Shown here one piece after another: positions 1 through 12,272 of a stretch of 64,000 nucleotides of DNA (position 1 is the first letter of the stretch; every line of letters begins with the position of its first letter). The notes under the pieces were generated by a model, which ran no database searches, had not been told where the DNA came from, and saw only the letters and a list, made by a program, of their open reading frames with translations. A program made the translations under genes and the position numbers. Source of the stretch: Taxawa tesnikishii (nom. ined.). Its lineage: Eukaryota > Ascomycota > Dothideomycetes > Dothideales. The stretch spans positions 1,178,001 through 1,242,000 of the forward strand of contig JAPDRO010000001.1 in NCBI GenBank assembly GCA_030247885.1, written 5' to 3'.

Positions 1-2738
1 TCCGTTGAAGACGATGACGATGGAGAACCAGACCTTCCAGCTGTCGATGTAGTATTTATCCAGGTAACCATTGAACCAGCCTACGGCGAAGTAGTTGACT
101 GTCGTCAGGATCCAGGCGGCGCCGATGGCATCTGCACTCACGTTAGCAGGAAGGTCTGGAGCGTTTCGTAGAGGCATGCTTACAGTAGGTGCCAATGTAC
201 GAGATGATGGTGATCTTCGACGTGATGCGGATGTTCGAGAAGAGGAAGCGGCGGAATAAAGGTGTAAAAGGTCCGCGCCAGAGCCAGGTGCGAATAGGGT
301 TGAAGAGCAGCTCGTTGCATCCGTATGCGTACTTCTCCCATCGAGCAAGTTCGTCGTAGACGGTAAGGGATACACCTTCTTTGAAGCCGTCGCCAGCCCA
401 TGCTGCTAGGCGGATAATGTAGCCATTGCATTGTAGGCGGAGGGACATGTCCTGCGATTGAGTCAGCGTCGTGGTGAAGCGGGAAGCGATTGAGGCACGC
501 ACAAAATCTTCAGAGACGTGAGATTCGGACCAGAACTTCTCGTAGCCATCTTCATCCATGTAAGAGACCTGCTGAATCGCTGACCAGCGGAGGATGGCGT
601 TGTGTCCGACAAAAGGGGCGACATCTCCGTTCGAGACGGTGTATTTGATGGCAGTATAGATGAGATTGGTGAAGAACGTGATGCCGTTCTCAAAGAAGGA
701 ATCCGTCACGTTCATCACACCGGAACTGAATTGCATGATACCCACATCCGGGCTCTGCTCCATTTCGCTGGCAGCGTCGAGGAGACAATCGGCCGGCACA
801 CGTGTGTCGGAATCGATCAGGACGATGTAATCACCCATTCGAATGTTGCCATCGGCCCACGCGCGGTCGACTTCCTGAAGAACCTCTTTAAGGGCATCCT
901 CGTAGGCACGTGCTTCATCTTCTTGCGACCAGTTGGCGGGTCTGTTGATGCGCTCGAGTTTTTCCTCAACTTTGCAGGAGAGCATGAGACCATAGTTCAT
1001 GTTAGATGCCTAGTGTAGAGTTAGCAAAGGTGAACCATGGCTGAACAAGGTCTGGTCGAATTGGGAAACTGATCGGCAGACGATGCTCCGCTTTCAGCTA
1101 CGGCAGGGTGTGCAGATGCAGCCACGCGCAGCTGAAACAAAACAAACCCCATGTATGACAAGACAATAGAAAGCATAACACGACGTCGACTAACCTTCTT
1201 GAATTTTCCTTTTCTAACAAAGCCCTCAGAGCCATGCTTTGGTCTGGCGGTCCATCCGATGCAGTTGTCGGCGTAGAAGTCGATTCTAGCTTGGCGTTCT
1301 TCCTCACTGATCAGTTGGAGGCCGTCTGTGTCCCAAGTCAGCACGTTGTTCATTCTTGCGCAGATTTCTCTCGAGACAAACCGTCATTGATGAACATGTT
1401 CGCAGATCCACCTTGGAGTTCGTATGTCGACATGGCCTGTTTGATCGATCTGACAGTGGGCTTGATGACCGACTCGAGACCTTCTTTGTACACCGGACAT
1501 TGGATAGTGATGTGTGGAAGCTGTCGGCCTTGGATACGGCGAGGAAGCAATGCAGAGTAGAAACGCGAGTTCTGCTGCATCTGACGGATGGGACCGATGC
1601 ACTGTGCGATGCATCCAACGACGACCTGAGCGAAGAAAAGAGTGAAGAAGATCTGGATGGGGGTGAGAAGAACGAAAAGAACCCGCATGTAGTTCTTGTC
1701 GACGGTGACCTCGATAGCAATCTGACGAAAACCGGCACCCAGCAAGACGATGATAATGGCGAGAGTGCAAGCAACAAGAACCGTGTTCTGAAGGTGCGTT
1801 GCTCTTGTTTCGGGCAGTATCTCGCCACTCTCCTCGTCGATTTCTGCCGCAACGACTTGCGGTGTCTTTTGTCCACTTCGTCTTCCATAGAATTGTCTCC
1901 AGTCCTCCAGACCAGATCCATGAGCTCACTTTCAATGAGACTAGCGCGCTGGATAAGGTGCTTAGGCTCATCGTCCCAAACCACGAGGAGCGCTTCCGAA
2001 GCGATGAATGCCGCGAATTGGTTCTTGCGTGCTCTGGACAGATCTGCAATAGTGGGCAACACCTGTACTCTGAGGCCGCCCTTGAGAGGCACGTCAACAG
2101 CATCTGGAGACCAGGCGAGGAACGTTTTGACAATGCGAGAGTTCACTGTCATTGCGCACTGTCGCCATGCGTCAGTATCAGGAGAGATAGCCAATCGAGC
2201 GCTTCACTAACCTGGACATTGAGAATTGCACAAGCCTCGCCGAATGTTGATTCCGAGAGTGATGGAGGACAAGTCAAGTAGTTGCCCCTTGACCTTCTCA
2301 AAACAACACCTTCGACGCGCCCGCTAGCATCTCCAATCCACAACTTGGAGCACTGCTGCTGGAAGATGTAGTTCGCCATGACCTCATGTTTCATGTCTTC
2401 CATTAAAGAAGAGCGCACCGATGGCGAGATGGATGCTCTCGAAGAACCGAACCCGTAAGGAGGCGTGGAGGCGCCAGAAGGGGAGAACCCTCCGGTTGCG
2501 TACGCTGGCATCGGAGGAGCGAGGTCTTTCTCCGTGAACTCTGGCTCCCCATGGCCGACCTGTTGCATCGCCGGCTGCTTCTCCTCTGCGGACGCCTTAC
2601 CGCCTTTGAAGTAACTTCTAAGACCCATGATATCGCCCTCAGAGTCCGGGAAGACTACGAGGCCGGTGGATGCTTTGTCGGACAAGTACCGATAGCGACG
2701 GCGCTTGATGGTAGGTAGTCGATGCCGTACAGTACTGT
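1..2738 (-). CDS. GT2: Type 2 glycosyltransferase (hyphal-growth GT2), 3' end outside window
   Basis: Processive family-2 glycosyltransferase of fungal membranes, related to the GT2 of Zymoseptoria tritici that is needed for hyphal growth on solid surfaces (family knowledge). Exons on the minus strand: about 2738-2212, 2158-1382, 1325-1195, 1009-503, 451-184 and 131-1, each joined by a GT-AG intron that keeps the conserved frame. Visible motifs are INDDG across the 1326-1381 intron, IDSD (metal-binding Asp pair, near 820), SED (near 505) and ELARW (near 345, the Q/ExxRW motif). A hydrophobic segment near 1700-1790 precedes the catalytic domain. The C-terminal membrane segments continue beyond base 1. 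The frame shifts by one base at the T run 1867-1870, between an acidic stretch (EDEVDK) and KTPQVV. The N-terminus is unresolved: the frame is open up to 2748, and an upstream exon joined near 2738 is likely. Confidence 0.88.
1867..1870 (-). other. Apparent 1-base frame break in GT2
   Basis: The conserved frame upstream (ending EDEVDK) and downstream (KTPQVVAAEIDEESG) are offset by one base at a run of four A on the coding strand. One extra A joins them. No GT-AG intron resolves the break without losing conserved residues. Confidence 0.7.
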
Positions 2739-5598
2739 CTGTGTTCAGTCACAGCAACCTGAGGCGCAATAGATGAACCAGCTGTGGGTGGATTGAGAGC
2801 CTCTGGACCCACGTACCAAGAAAGTCGAGCAATGTGCTAACGAGCAGACACAATTGCTAAGAGACAATGGAATGAAACGAGAGACGTGCCTGATAGCGAG
2901 TGACAGGCAAAGAAACGATAGGCTGATGCGCGTAGAAGAAAGACTCTTGTGAAAGGAAGCGGAAGAAGATTTATCAAAAGCTGCAATACCTGTGCTGCTA
3001 TTCCTCTGAGGCGATATGTTGAATGCAGGTACCGTCACAACCTCCTCGCCACGGACCTAAAATAGCAAGATACGTACCAACCCACCCTGCCGTCGCATGG
3101 AAACCATCACCAAAACTGAAGCACCAGATGCGAGCTCTGACCCACCACGCAGCCAAGAGGCGTATCAAAGTGGGAAAGGCGTAACAGCCAAGTTGCTGGG
3201 CTTGCATGCAGACACGGCAGATGGCGGGATGTGGATATCACCATGTTGAAACAGGGATTCCGGTTTGTAGATTGAACTTGACTAGCTCACGAGAGCTGCT
3301 TGAACCAGGGAACCCACCGTTCGAAAGCGACAGACGATAGCTCCTTGGGCAGAGCTGCAACACGTGGAGTCCTGGAGAGCTGGAAATGTCGGATTCATCC
3401 CCAAACGTGTGGAGACGGAGCTTTGGCCGGAATACGAGACCGAGAACCACACAACCCACACCTGTGACAAACGCCCATCCAGTGTTATCTTGACAAGGCT
3501 CTGACGAGTCGTGATGAGTGGGTTGGAACTCCACTGTAATAAACCTCGGTTGTTGCAGCCATAAAACGAAGTATTATGGTATGAACGCTCACTCTTGCCG
3601 CGAAACGCCGTGACGAAGGAATGACAATTGGCCCACTTGCACTGCGTTTTGAAGGTTAGTTGCGTCCACGTCGGGAAGCCACCAAGACAATGACATTACC
3701 GCGCCACGTCTTTGGTGCTCCGTGCTATATCTGTCGACCTCTGTTTCCGCGTCGCGGTTCGTCGAGGGTGTCGTGGCGGAGGCTGAGCGCCCTCCTGTCC
3801 ATCCAGACTCTCCTCGCAGGCGGTCTTGCCTCGGATGCAACCTGGGACATGTTATTGTTTCCGGCGCCATCGGGCGGCTCAGATCGAGGAGATCTCCTCG
3901 CGAGCGCTGCAGACAAAGGTGAGAACCTTGACTTAAGCTTACCTAGTCCCGGAAGGCAATTTAGGCGCGCTGCACGTGTTTCTAAAAGGGCACACACACC
4001 ATGGGGTCTGTACTGTGATGTACACAATTCACGGTTCTGGCCGCCAACGGCAAGGGGCGAAAGCCCGCATGCATGCTGCAAGAACTCGATCATCGAGCAG
4101 GATGTATATTGAAGATTAATATAGACACACCTCTTATCGCGGACGTATGCATCGTGGCCTGCAAGGCTGCGACGTGGCCTGCAGTGTAGATGAACTGGCT
4201 TTTGCCGCTGAATGCAACGAATCATCGGAGGAGTGGTAGATATGGGATACGAGAAGTGGCGCGATTAGATCAAGTTTCAATTGTCGTACCAGGATCCTGC
4301 TGCTGCAAACCAGGAGGATGTGCCGTATATTACAGTGGACGGCCCGTAGGGCCTTGGCGGATGGATAGATGTTGAATGTAGCATCCTTGACATTGACACG
4401 GAAAGCAGACAGGCGGTAAAGAGTGTTGGTGGGTATCGGTTCATGTCGCGCATATATGCGTTCAGCTCCAAGCCTTGTCGCAGCGATGCGGAAGCAAGAG
4501 CAGCGCAGTACGGTCAGGAGTTGGATTAAGGAGGTTTTAGCGCCCGTCAGTGTCGGCACATTTCGGTGGCTGCACATTGCGCGGTAGTTGGCGCATTTCT
4601 CCATCGCTGATCTCGCGTGTGCTGATTGTTGATTCTTCCACGCAAACCGCTCCATATCGTCGATTGCACAATCAGGACGAGCCACTGAGACGACAAGCGC
4701 CTGTACCTTTCATGGGTGCCGAGAGTCTTCCAGATTGATCCCTGATCAGGATGAGGCTTGAAGCCTGGAGTTGGGGTAAAAGCCACTTACGTTGAGGCGT
4801 AGTGTGCGATATAGCACGAGCACTGCATGTGTTGCAGCGACCGAATGGGCCTCGTCGATCTTATCTTACAACGTGGCAATATGCATCGATGTCGTGTGTC
4901 GTGTGCGGTACAACTCATGCTCCTAGGTAGTGGTGGCATCCGAGAATAACCACAATACACGAGAAGGCATCGTATCAGAAGTCTGCTCAACAGTTTCCAG
5001 AGCCCGATTGGTGCATTGCAGTTGTTCTGTCTACAAAAAGACCAATTAGATAGCTGGTCGGTGACTCGGTGGCATAGGCCGGACACCGGCGCCGAAAACG
5101 TGAGACGCCTGCACATCCTTAGAAGATCCTCCCGCAAACACGTTAACCACATGCGCGGAGAGGGCCAGCGCTCTGGAGAAGAGAGCATGCACGCACGCCC
5201 GCACGTACGTCCCCGCTTCAGAAGTGACCGTCAATCCTCGTCGTTAGGAAACGCAAGTGTATGATACGAGTTCACCACTGGGTGCGACGCTGGGTAAAAC
5301 CCGATAAGCCAGTCACGAAAAGCACAACGGGAAAAGATAGTGTGGGTTGTCATGTAAGATCAGAAGAATGTACAGTCTATTTGTCCTTGGTATATCTCAC
5401 ACCCTGCCTCATACGTCGTCCAGGTGTCACAGAAGATCACAACATCCAAAAAGTACGACCTATTTCAAGAGTAATCCCTGTATCCATGCCACAAAAACGA
5501 AAACTCCGGTACAAGCCGTGCCCAAAGCTGTAACGAGAGACAGACATGATTAAGAGTAGATAGTAAAGAAATGAGAAAAACGTTGCAAGCCAGGCGGC
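2739..5598. other. Gene-free interval, probably GT2 promoter and leader
   Basis: No open frame here resembles a known protein or pairs into a spliced gene. The first 500 bases probably hold the 5' leader and any first exon of GT2. The end near 5500 should hold the 3' region of the GH16 gene. Confidence 0.5.
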
Positions 5599-7044
5599 TT
5601 AGCAGCCGTTGTAACCCTGTTGCTGCCACATCTTGACGCTCTTAACCTCCATCTGGCCGTTCTTCTCCCAGGTGGGGTACCACTGGTTGCGGGCGTTCCA
5701 GAAATCAGCCTTGCGAGTGGCGGAAGCATCAACCCAGGGCTTGCTCGAAGCGCCGTCAGCGAACCATCCGTTGGTGGAGCCGACAGCGACGTTGATGAGG
5801 AGGTAGAAGTCTTGGTCGAATGGAGTCTGGTCACGGCCAGTCTGGCTCCAGGGGTCGACAAGGCGGGTACCGTTGGAGTCGGCGACAGGGAAGTTGCCCT
5901 TCTTCCAGAATGGTTTGTCGAAAGTCACGTAGGTAACTTGCAGAAGACGGGTGTCGATGTAAGTGAAAAGGTACTTCTCATTCCACTCCATGCCGTAAGT
6001 GTGGAAGCCCTTGGTGTAGTCTGTGTGGAGGGCAGTGCGCTTGACATTGTTCTGGTAGTAGCCATCGTTGTTCGAGTCAGGCCCCCAGTGGAGAGTGCTG
6101 GACACGATGTTGTTGCCACCCTGAGCGTAGGTGTAGTTGTTACCACGAGACTCCATAATGTCGATCTCACCAGACGCTGGCCATGGTCCGTAGGTGTCGT
6201 TGACAGGCAACATCCAGATGGCTGGCCACAGCCAGTCACCAGCAGGCAGCTTGGCCTCGACCTCGATACGGCCGTACTTGATGGAGTACTTGCCCTTGGT
6301 GCTGATGCGAGCGGATTTGACTGGGTTCACAACAGTGCCGTTGGTGGTGTTGGTGGAAGTAACGCAGTCGGACCACGTGGTAGACGAGCAGATGCCCTCA
6401 GCGGTCAAGTTAATCACGTTGTTGGTCTCCATCAGTTTGGCGTCCTGCAGGGTAGGCTTAATGACGAGCATGCCGTCTTGAACGAAGGCGTTCTCATCGG
6501 TGTTGGTGGTCAACTCGAACTGACCGTTACTGTAAATGTTCGTTAGAACAGCTTTCACACATCTTCAGCATGCGCAGTTGACTTACCCGAATCCACCCAA
6601 CTCGACTTCCTTGTTCCAAGTCTTCGTGTTAAATCCACCAGAGAAATCGTCCTCGAAAACTGTGCAGTAGGTGTGATTCTGGACGCTGCGCAGACCGTCG
6701 TAGACAAGGAAGCCAGTGATGGCGAGACCGGCCAAAATACCAAGAAGTGGGATGATAGTCACCCACTTCTCCCTAGGGTCCTTTTTCTCGAGCCACGGCT
6801 TCTCGACCTCGTCCTTCTTTATCCTCCTGGAGTGGAAGTATCTGGCTTGTGCGGGCTGGGGCATGGAGAGACCGGTGGACGAGCCAGCAACAGACACGGG
6901 CATTGATCCGTACGGAGACGCAAATGGGTTTGTCCTAGGAGCGGGGGTGATAGACTCGCTCTCTGGTGTTCCTGGCCTCACAGGCGTAGCGGCCACGGTG
7001 CTTGCGGCCGTGGTTGCCGCCGTTCCATTGTGGCGGTAGTCCAT
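5599..7044 (-). CDS. GH16-family glucanase-like protein, type II membrane anchor
   Basis: Two exons (7044-6587, 6529-5599) with a 57-base intron (GG|gtaagt to ttacag|T) give 462 residues. Residues 1-90 are a Ser/Thr/Pro-rich cytosolic tail. Residues about 95-114 form one membrane segment with basic residues before it, so the catalytic part should face the secretory lumen or cell wall. The glycoside hydrolase 16 fold follows, with the catalytic signature GEIDIMES at about 273-280 (E274, D276, E279). Several N-x-S/T sites are present. The family cleaves or remodels beta-1,3 or mixed beta-glucans; the exact substrate cannot be read from sequence. The start is the first Met of an open frame and the C-terminus ends in GYNGC. 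It is a soluble-domain GH16, not a Crh-type GPI protein, since no GPI signal is visible. Confidence 0.92.
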
Positions 7045-7530
7045 CTCGACGAGAGGACTGCTGTGTGTATGCGGTGGAAGGATGTGTGCGTGAATGCGAT
7101 ACGGGCGGTGCTACGACAGACGAAGAAGAGCAGGAAAGAGGAAGAGCTGCAGGGAGACGCGCGAAGGGAAAGAGGGGAAGAAACGACCGAAAGCAGCGTT
7201 GCGATACGTTACGTTATGAGCGAGCGTGATGAGGTTGTTTACTAAAGCAGAGACAAACGGACGCTACCAGGCGGAGGTAGATCAGAGGTTTATTAATGGG
7301 AGAAGTCTAACTTTGTTGTTAGTACTAACGGGGCCAGACGCTACCCGAGCGTACCTGAATGAGGCAAACGTTGAATGCCCGAATCGTCGACAAGAGCGGG
7401 TCCCGACGGGCCATGGCTGCATGGGCGCGAAGGCTGCTTGCAGGGGTAGTGAAATAGTACGTGCCGCCATGAGACGTCGTGCAGCGCGCCTCTCGGGGCC
7501 TCGTCGCTTTCTTTTCACTAGCCACCCACA

Positions 7531-7558
7531 GCCAGCCAGCCAGCCGGCCAGCCAGCCA
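7531..7558. repeat. (ccag)n tetranucleotide tract
   Basis: About seven ccag units, one altered to ccgg, in the upstream region of the GH16 gene. Confidence 0.9.
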
Positions 7559-7876
7559 ATGGCACCCGTCTCAAACCGCAATTTAGCATCGCGACACACG
7601 CCAGAGAAAAGGGAGTGCATGAAGGGCACTGGAGCCACTGCCGTGCCTCTGATTACTCTGCTGTGGTGTGATGCGCTGCGCTGTGCGGCAATCGATCGAT
7701 CGGAACACAAGCGTATGGGATTGCGAGAGCAGCGTGCGAGACGAGGAGATGCGAAGATGCGTTGCGATAGGACGCGATGCATGCAACGAGGCACACGGGA
7801 AGGGACGAGTGATGCGCGACTCCCCGAAGAAACCTGGTCTGAATTGTGCATACCGCTGCCGCGAGCTCGAGTCTGA

Positions 7877-7909
7877 AGCCTTGAGCCTTGAGCCTTGAGC
7901 CTTGAGCCA
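7877..7909. repeat. agccttg heptamer array
   Basis: Four tandem copies of agccttg. The same heptamer, read on the other strand as ggctcaa, recurs at about 26191-26209 and 50577-50602. Confidence 0.9.
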
Positions 7910-7936
7910 TGCCACAGCAGATCGTCCGCTCGCGCC

Positions 7937-7981
7937 CAGAAACCAGAAACCGGACAGCAGAAACTAGAAACCAGAAACCAG
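7937..7981. repeat. Imperfect agaaacc(ag) repeat
   Basis: Repeated agaaacc/agaaact units separated by a short spacer, 30 bases after the heptamer array. Confidence 0.7.
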
Positions 7982-10294
7982 CGACTAGCGCCGGCTTGGG
8001 CCACCACATCACGGAAACGCTACCAAGCGACCTGCGCCGGTGCAGATCAATGTACTAAAAACGGCATCCCAATCTACAAGCATGACGCCTCGTTGCATGG
8101 CATCCTGGTGAGAATCCCATCAAAGCCGTCCAAGTGTTCGTATAGCTGGAAAATCTCGTGCCGTGCCTTTGACAAAACACCACCCGGTCGTGCCAGCTGG
8201 CAAGTGCTCACCCAAAGAACACGCAGGTGCTCTCTAAACGTTTCTAGCAGGGACCCTGCCTGCCGTCTGTCGCAACTCTCCACTCCGCTCCGCGGCCACC
8301 TTCCGACTGCGACCTAGTCAAGTGCAGTGGCGGCCCTCGTTGAGGCCGCTGTCGCAAACTACCGCACAGCTAAACGCTCTCTGTGCATGTCTGTTATCTG
8401 TTGCTGCGAACCTCGGACCAGAGCCTGGCTTCGTCCTACTGCTGTCCCTGATTCAAACCACGCGCAGTGGAGGGAGCCGTTCGCTCTTGACTCCGTCTTG
8501 TTGCAACCACCGACACGGTTGCCAGCGAATGTGTCTGCTAATCGACACCACCCCGGTCTAACACTCGTTTTGCTTCACACCATTCCAGACCGCGACCGCT
8601 CTGGAGATCGCTGGGTAGTCACGAGCTGACATCGCTGCCGCTCCTGCCGCATCGCCTATCGCTCACTTGGCAATGTTCATCATCATCAGGCACGCTGATC
8701 GTGCCGTGTTTCTTAATATGACTTGATCTTTCGGGACCCTACTGCCGCGGTACCTGGCATGAGTGACATGACTCCCGCTGTGGCCCAACGGGGTGCCCGG
8801 CTCATGGCATTGGTCGGAGGTCCCTGCGCCCATCTCTGAGCCTATTAGCCTCATTTGTTTTTCTTTTCAAGCCATCCACTCCAGATGCCGGGAAGCACGC
8901 GCCTTTTCACTCGTTTATCTACAACCTGTGACGGGGTCTTGCTAATTTCCTAGGAAGCTGTGGCGGGCTGATCGAACACTCTCAGGACTTCCGTAGTCCA
9001 GCTCGGTGCGGTACGGCCATTTCATCCTTGGCTTGCGACACATAAAAGTCTGTCTGCCTTTACCGTTTGCGGAGTGGCCGAATAAAGGGGCTGCTCGAAT
9101 GGCGACATTAGGAACAACGACCACGGACTACACAGTCAAAGCTGTCTTCAAAGATCTCGGTCCATCACAATTTGCCCATTTATCACAATAGAACATAGCA
9201 AGCACCTGCCCACCACTTCTTGGAAGACCGGACTCCAGCTTCGAACGATCTACCAATTTGCTGATCTACTGGATCTGATACCCATGGCTCACAGACGTAC
9301 GCCAAGCCGGCCTTCATCGATCAACGACGCAGTGCAATCTACATGCCTTGATGAGGCGTCGCGGAGCTGGATCTTGCGTCAATACCGATAGACCAGGTCC
9401 AAGCGAAAGCCAGAGTTGTTTATCTCCCAAGACGCGTCGAAGAACACCATTGTTGTCCAGCGCCCCGCTGATAACCAGGAGTATCTTGCTTCTTTTTCTT
9501 GCTGTGTTTCTTTTTACAACCGCGTACGAGCGGTACATCTCGAACCTGAGACAGGATCAGCAACGCTGCGTTCAAGAACGTCGGTAACGAAAGTAAAAGA
9601 ACGTCATTCCAAAAGGCTCTGTTCACGACCGCTATGCTGTTGTTGCTTCTACGTTGGCAGAAGCTACTCATCATCAGAGGCGTTCCCTCTCCCGCCGGTG
9701 AACATTTTATACTCTATCCTGACTTCATCTTGTACGCTCGAGTACTTGCATCAATCACGCTAGTTTCACATCTCTTACCCTTATTACCGTTTGCTTGAAA
9801 CGGTATTGACCGACGACCTCCACCTTCAGCTTGCAGATGGGCTTACGGTTGGAACGCCTCACACATTTGCAGATCGCCCTCGCATCTCGCCCTCCAGATT
9901 CAAATAGATACCGAAGTGGTCGCATGTACGTTGGTGAAAGAGCATTGGCTTACTTCTGAGCGATCCGCAAACCGGAGGAACGATGGCAACGAGCGAACCC
10001 CGCCCAGTTTGTGGCGCATCTATGACCTTTCACGCGCCTTTTTCCTATGCACAGGTTTCACTAATCCCTTATGAAGCTGTCGGGAACAAAGCGAAAACGG
10101 ACTTGGGGTGTTCAGTGTCAAGAATTCGATCAGGCAACACATCGACGGTCATGGGTATGGATCTTCACGCCAAAAATTAACGATGAGAAGGTATGCTGGT
10201 CTTGATGATTGTCAAGCCGGTATTACGACCTATTAGTAAGCCGAGCTTCTTTGTTCGTACCATATGCCTGGTTCCGCATGGAAGCGCCATCTTG

Positions 10295-11814
10295 TTACAT
10301 GTTGGCTACGTTCAACCCGGAGTCTGCGTTTTCTTCAGTGTTGTTCAATGACAAGTTGTACAAACGGGTCAAGCTTACCTATCTGCACGTTCTGTCCAGT
10401 GATCGACGTGTTTTTCGCCAACATGACGAATACGTCTGCGCAGTCACCCAAATCAACCTAAAAAAATCGTTTTCAGCATGCCTGCGCTTCTCTGACCACC
10501 TCTCCGCTCCATGGCAAGCCATGAGGCAAACTCACCTCGCGCTTCAGTACGGATTTCTCTTTGAAGGCTTGGATGCGCTCGTCGCCGTACTTCAAGCCCT
10601 GCGAATCCCAGCCATTAGCTACGACAAGCATGAACAACAGTTTGCTACAAGTGTCTGAACAACACCACAAAGATCGAGAGGAAGGCAGCAAATGCAGTCA
10701 TTCCACGGTCTGCAAGCGCTTCGACGTGAACCCGGCAAAAGAAAGTGATTGCAAGCTCACCCATTCCGTCAACAACATCCCAGGCACAACCGCGTTCACC
10801 CTGACCTTCGATCCTTGCGTGTTGGCCAAGCACTTCATCAGATGCAGTTGCGCTGCTTTGGTGACACTGTACGCCATCGAGCTGCCGCCGAGTGAGGTTC
10901 CCTTGCATTCGGTATCAGTCAGAGAGCCTCACTTTTCGGGCAAAAGACACTCACTGCGATTGATGAAGTGATGAGGAAAACACCGCCTTCAGCATTCGCG
11001 TTGAAGGTCGGCATGGCGGAGCGCAGAAGTGCCAGTTGCCCTTTCACATTGACCGCCCAGCACTATGTCTCGTCAGCCTATCGAGGATGTCGGTTTGACT
11101 GCCGGCTTACCTTGTCCCATTCAGCCTCTGTCAGGGCATTCAGGTCGCTGAAGTCGCTGAATTTGGTCCATCCCTGCCCATTCCTCGTCAGTGCGACTGC
11201 CGTTCCCTGGCTTGACAGGAACAATGGTGGGAAGCTGTGGATCTACGAACCGCGTTGCCGATGACGATGTCGATACCTCCGAATGCCTCGATGGTCTCTT
11301 GTACGCATCTTGCACAATCATCCAGGTTTCCCGCGTCCTGGGGGATGTGCAGTCAGCACTACAGTCCACTTGCTGTCATTGTCTCATGCTTCATGCAGAG
11401 ATTGACACGTACTCCGTGGACAACGACTGTTTTCACGCGATACTCGCTCTGGATATCCGCAGACAGCTTTTGCGCAGGGGCTTCGTTGTTCGCATAGTTG
11501 ATGGCGATGTTGCAGCCTTCAGCGGCGAACTTGTGCGCTATGACCGCACCGAGACCTCTTCCCCCATCGTCAGCAGAACAGTCTTGAAGACGAGCGAGGA
11601 AGCAGGCGTAGTCGGAAACGAACGAGAAACCACTGCTGAGACGATGTCTTTCGAGTGGTTTCCTATCCATTTTGACTGGGTAAAAGGATGGTGTGACGGT
11701 TTTGCTTCAAGCAACGGATGCCGGGAGAGCATGCACGCTAGAGACGATGAAACAATAGAGTTACCTTGAACCACCCGTTATCAATACATTTCTGTCCTTC
11801 AGAGAGTAAGGCAT
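10295..11814 (-). CDS. Short-chain dehydrogenase/reductase, nine exons
   Basis: NAD(P)-dependent classical SDR of 257 residues assembled from nine minus-strand exons: 11814-11765, 11557-11413, 11337-11251, 11173-11111, 11062-10955, 10901-10761, 10598-10536, 10457-10379 and 10332-10295. Their lengths sum to 774 bases, exactly 258 codons, and every junction is GT-AG in phase. Key residues are the nucleotide-binding TGGSRGLG (13-20, built across intron 1), NAG (93-95), the catalytic Ser in ITSSIA (148/149) and YSVTK (Tyr162, Lys166). A C-terminal VNAVVPG segment is also typical. The substrate is not predictable; the protein resembles the many fungal SDRs of unknown substrate. Because no exon exceeds 145 bases, simple ORF scanning misses the gene. 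Intron 7 (162 bases) is the longest, so its boundaries are the least certain. Confidence 0.88.
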
Positions 11815-12272
11815 GCCGGTCTGAAATGTGGGCGCGCTTGAACGGCGAGGGTTCTGTTACGGCCTGCAAGCGAAGGCGATTTGCAACCCTCAGTTCGCGA
11901 GTTCGATAGGACGGATCTCTGGTCGTATATAGATTACTGGAGATTGAGGGCGTGTACACGTACAACAGGCAACGTTCTCACTTCTTGTTGATATGTATGA
12001 TACCCCGCCGGCAGACTTGTATTTAGCCGAGGACATGTAACAAGACAGTAAACATCCACCCGACCACAAGTCTGCCGGATTTCTTGGTCTTGAAATCCCG
12101 GACTGCTCCTCAGTATTAGCAACAATTTTCCGATTGTGAAGACGACAAGCGACACAGCAGATGCGTTCAGAAACATTCCTACAATGGCGGGTGGCAAGCA
12201 CTTATGTATAATTCAATCACATAGAATGTCTACCCGAAAAATGTTGCTCTTTCTACCGTGCCAGGGGGACGT
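11815..12272. other. Intergenic, SDR upstream region
   Basis: This holds the promoter side of the SDR gene and the 3' flank of the next minus-strand gene. Nothing else was recognised. Confidence 0.5.

Larger units (their letters stand above)
7045..10294. other. 3.2 kb gene-free interval with simple repeats
   Basis: Open frames here are short, overlap on both strands and match nothing I recognise. The interval holds a (ccag)n tract at 7531-7558, an agccttg heptamer array at 7877-7909 and an imperfect aaaccag-type repeat at 7937-7981. Confidence 0.5.

Noticed and set aside
3589-4225. Overlapping frames on both strands near 3.6-4.2 kb
   Set aside because: No conserved motif on either strand and no donor/acceptor pairs that join them to a recognisable protein.
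11538-11774. Apparent frameshift in the SDR nucleotide-binding motif (KTVLLT next to GGGRGLG in another frame)
   Set aside because: An exon at 11765-11814 supplies MPYSLKDRNVLITGGSR and splices in phase to GLGAVIAHK, so no shift is needed.
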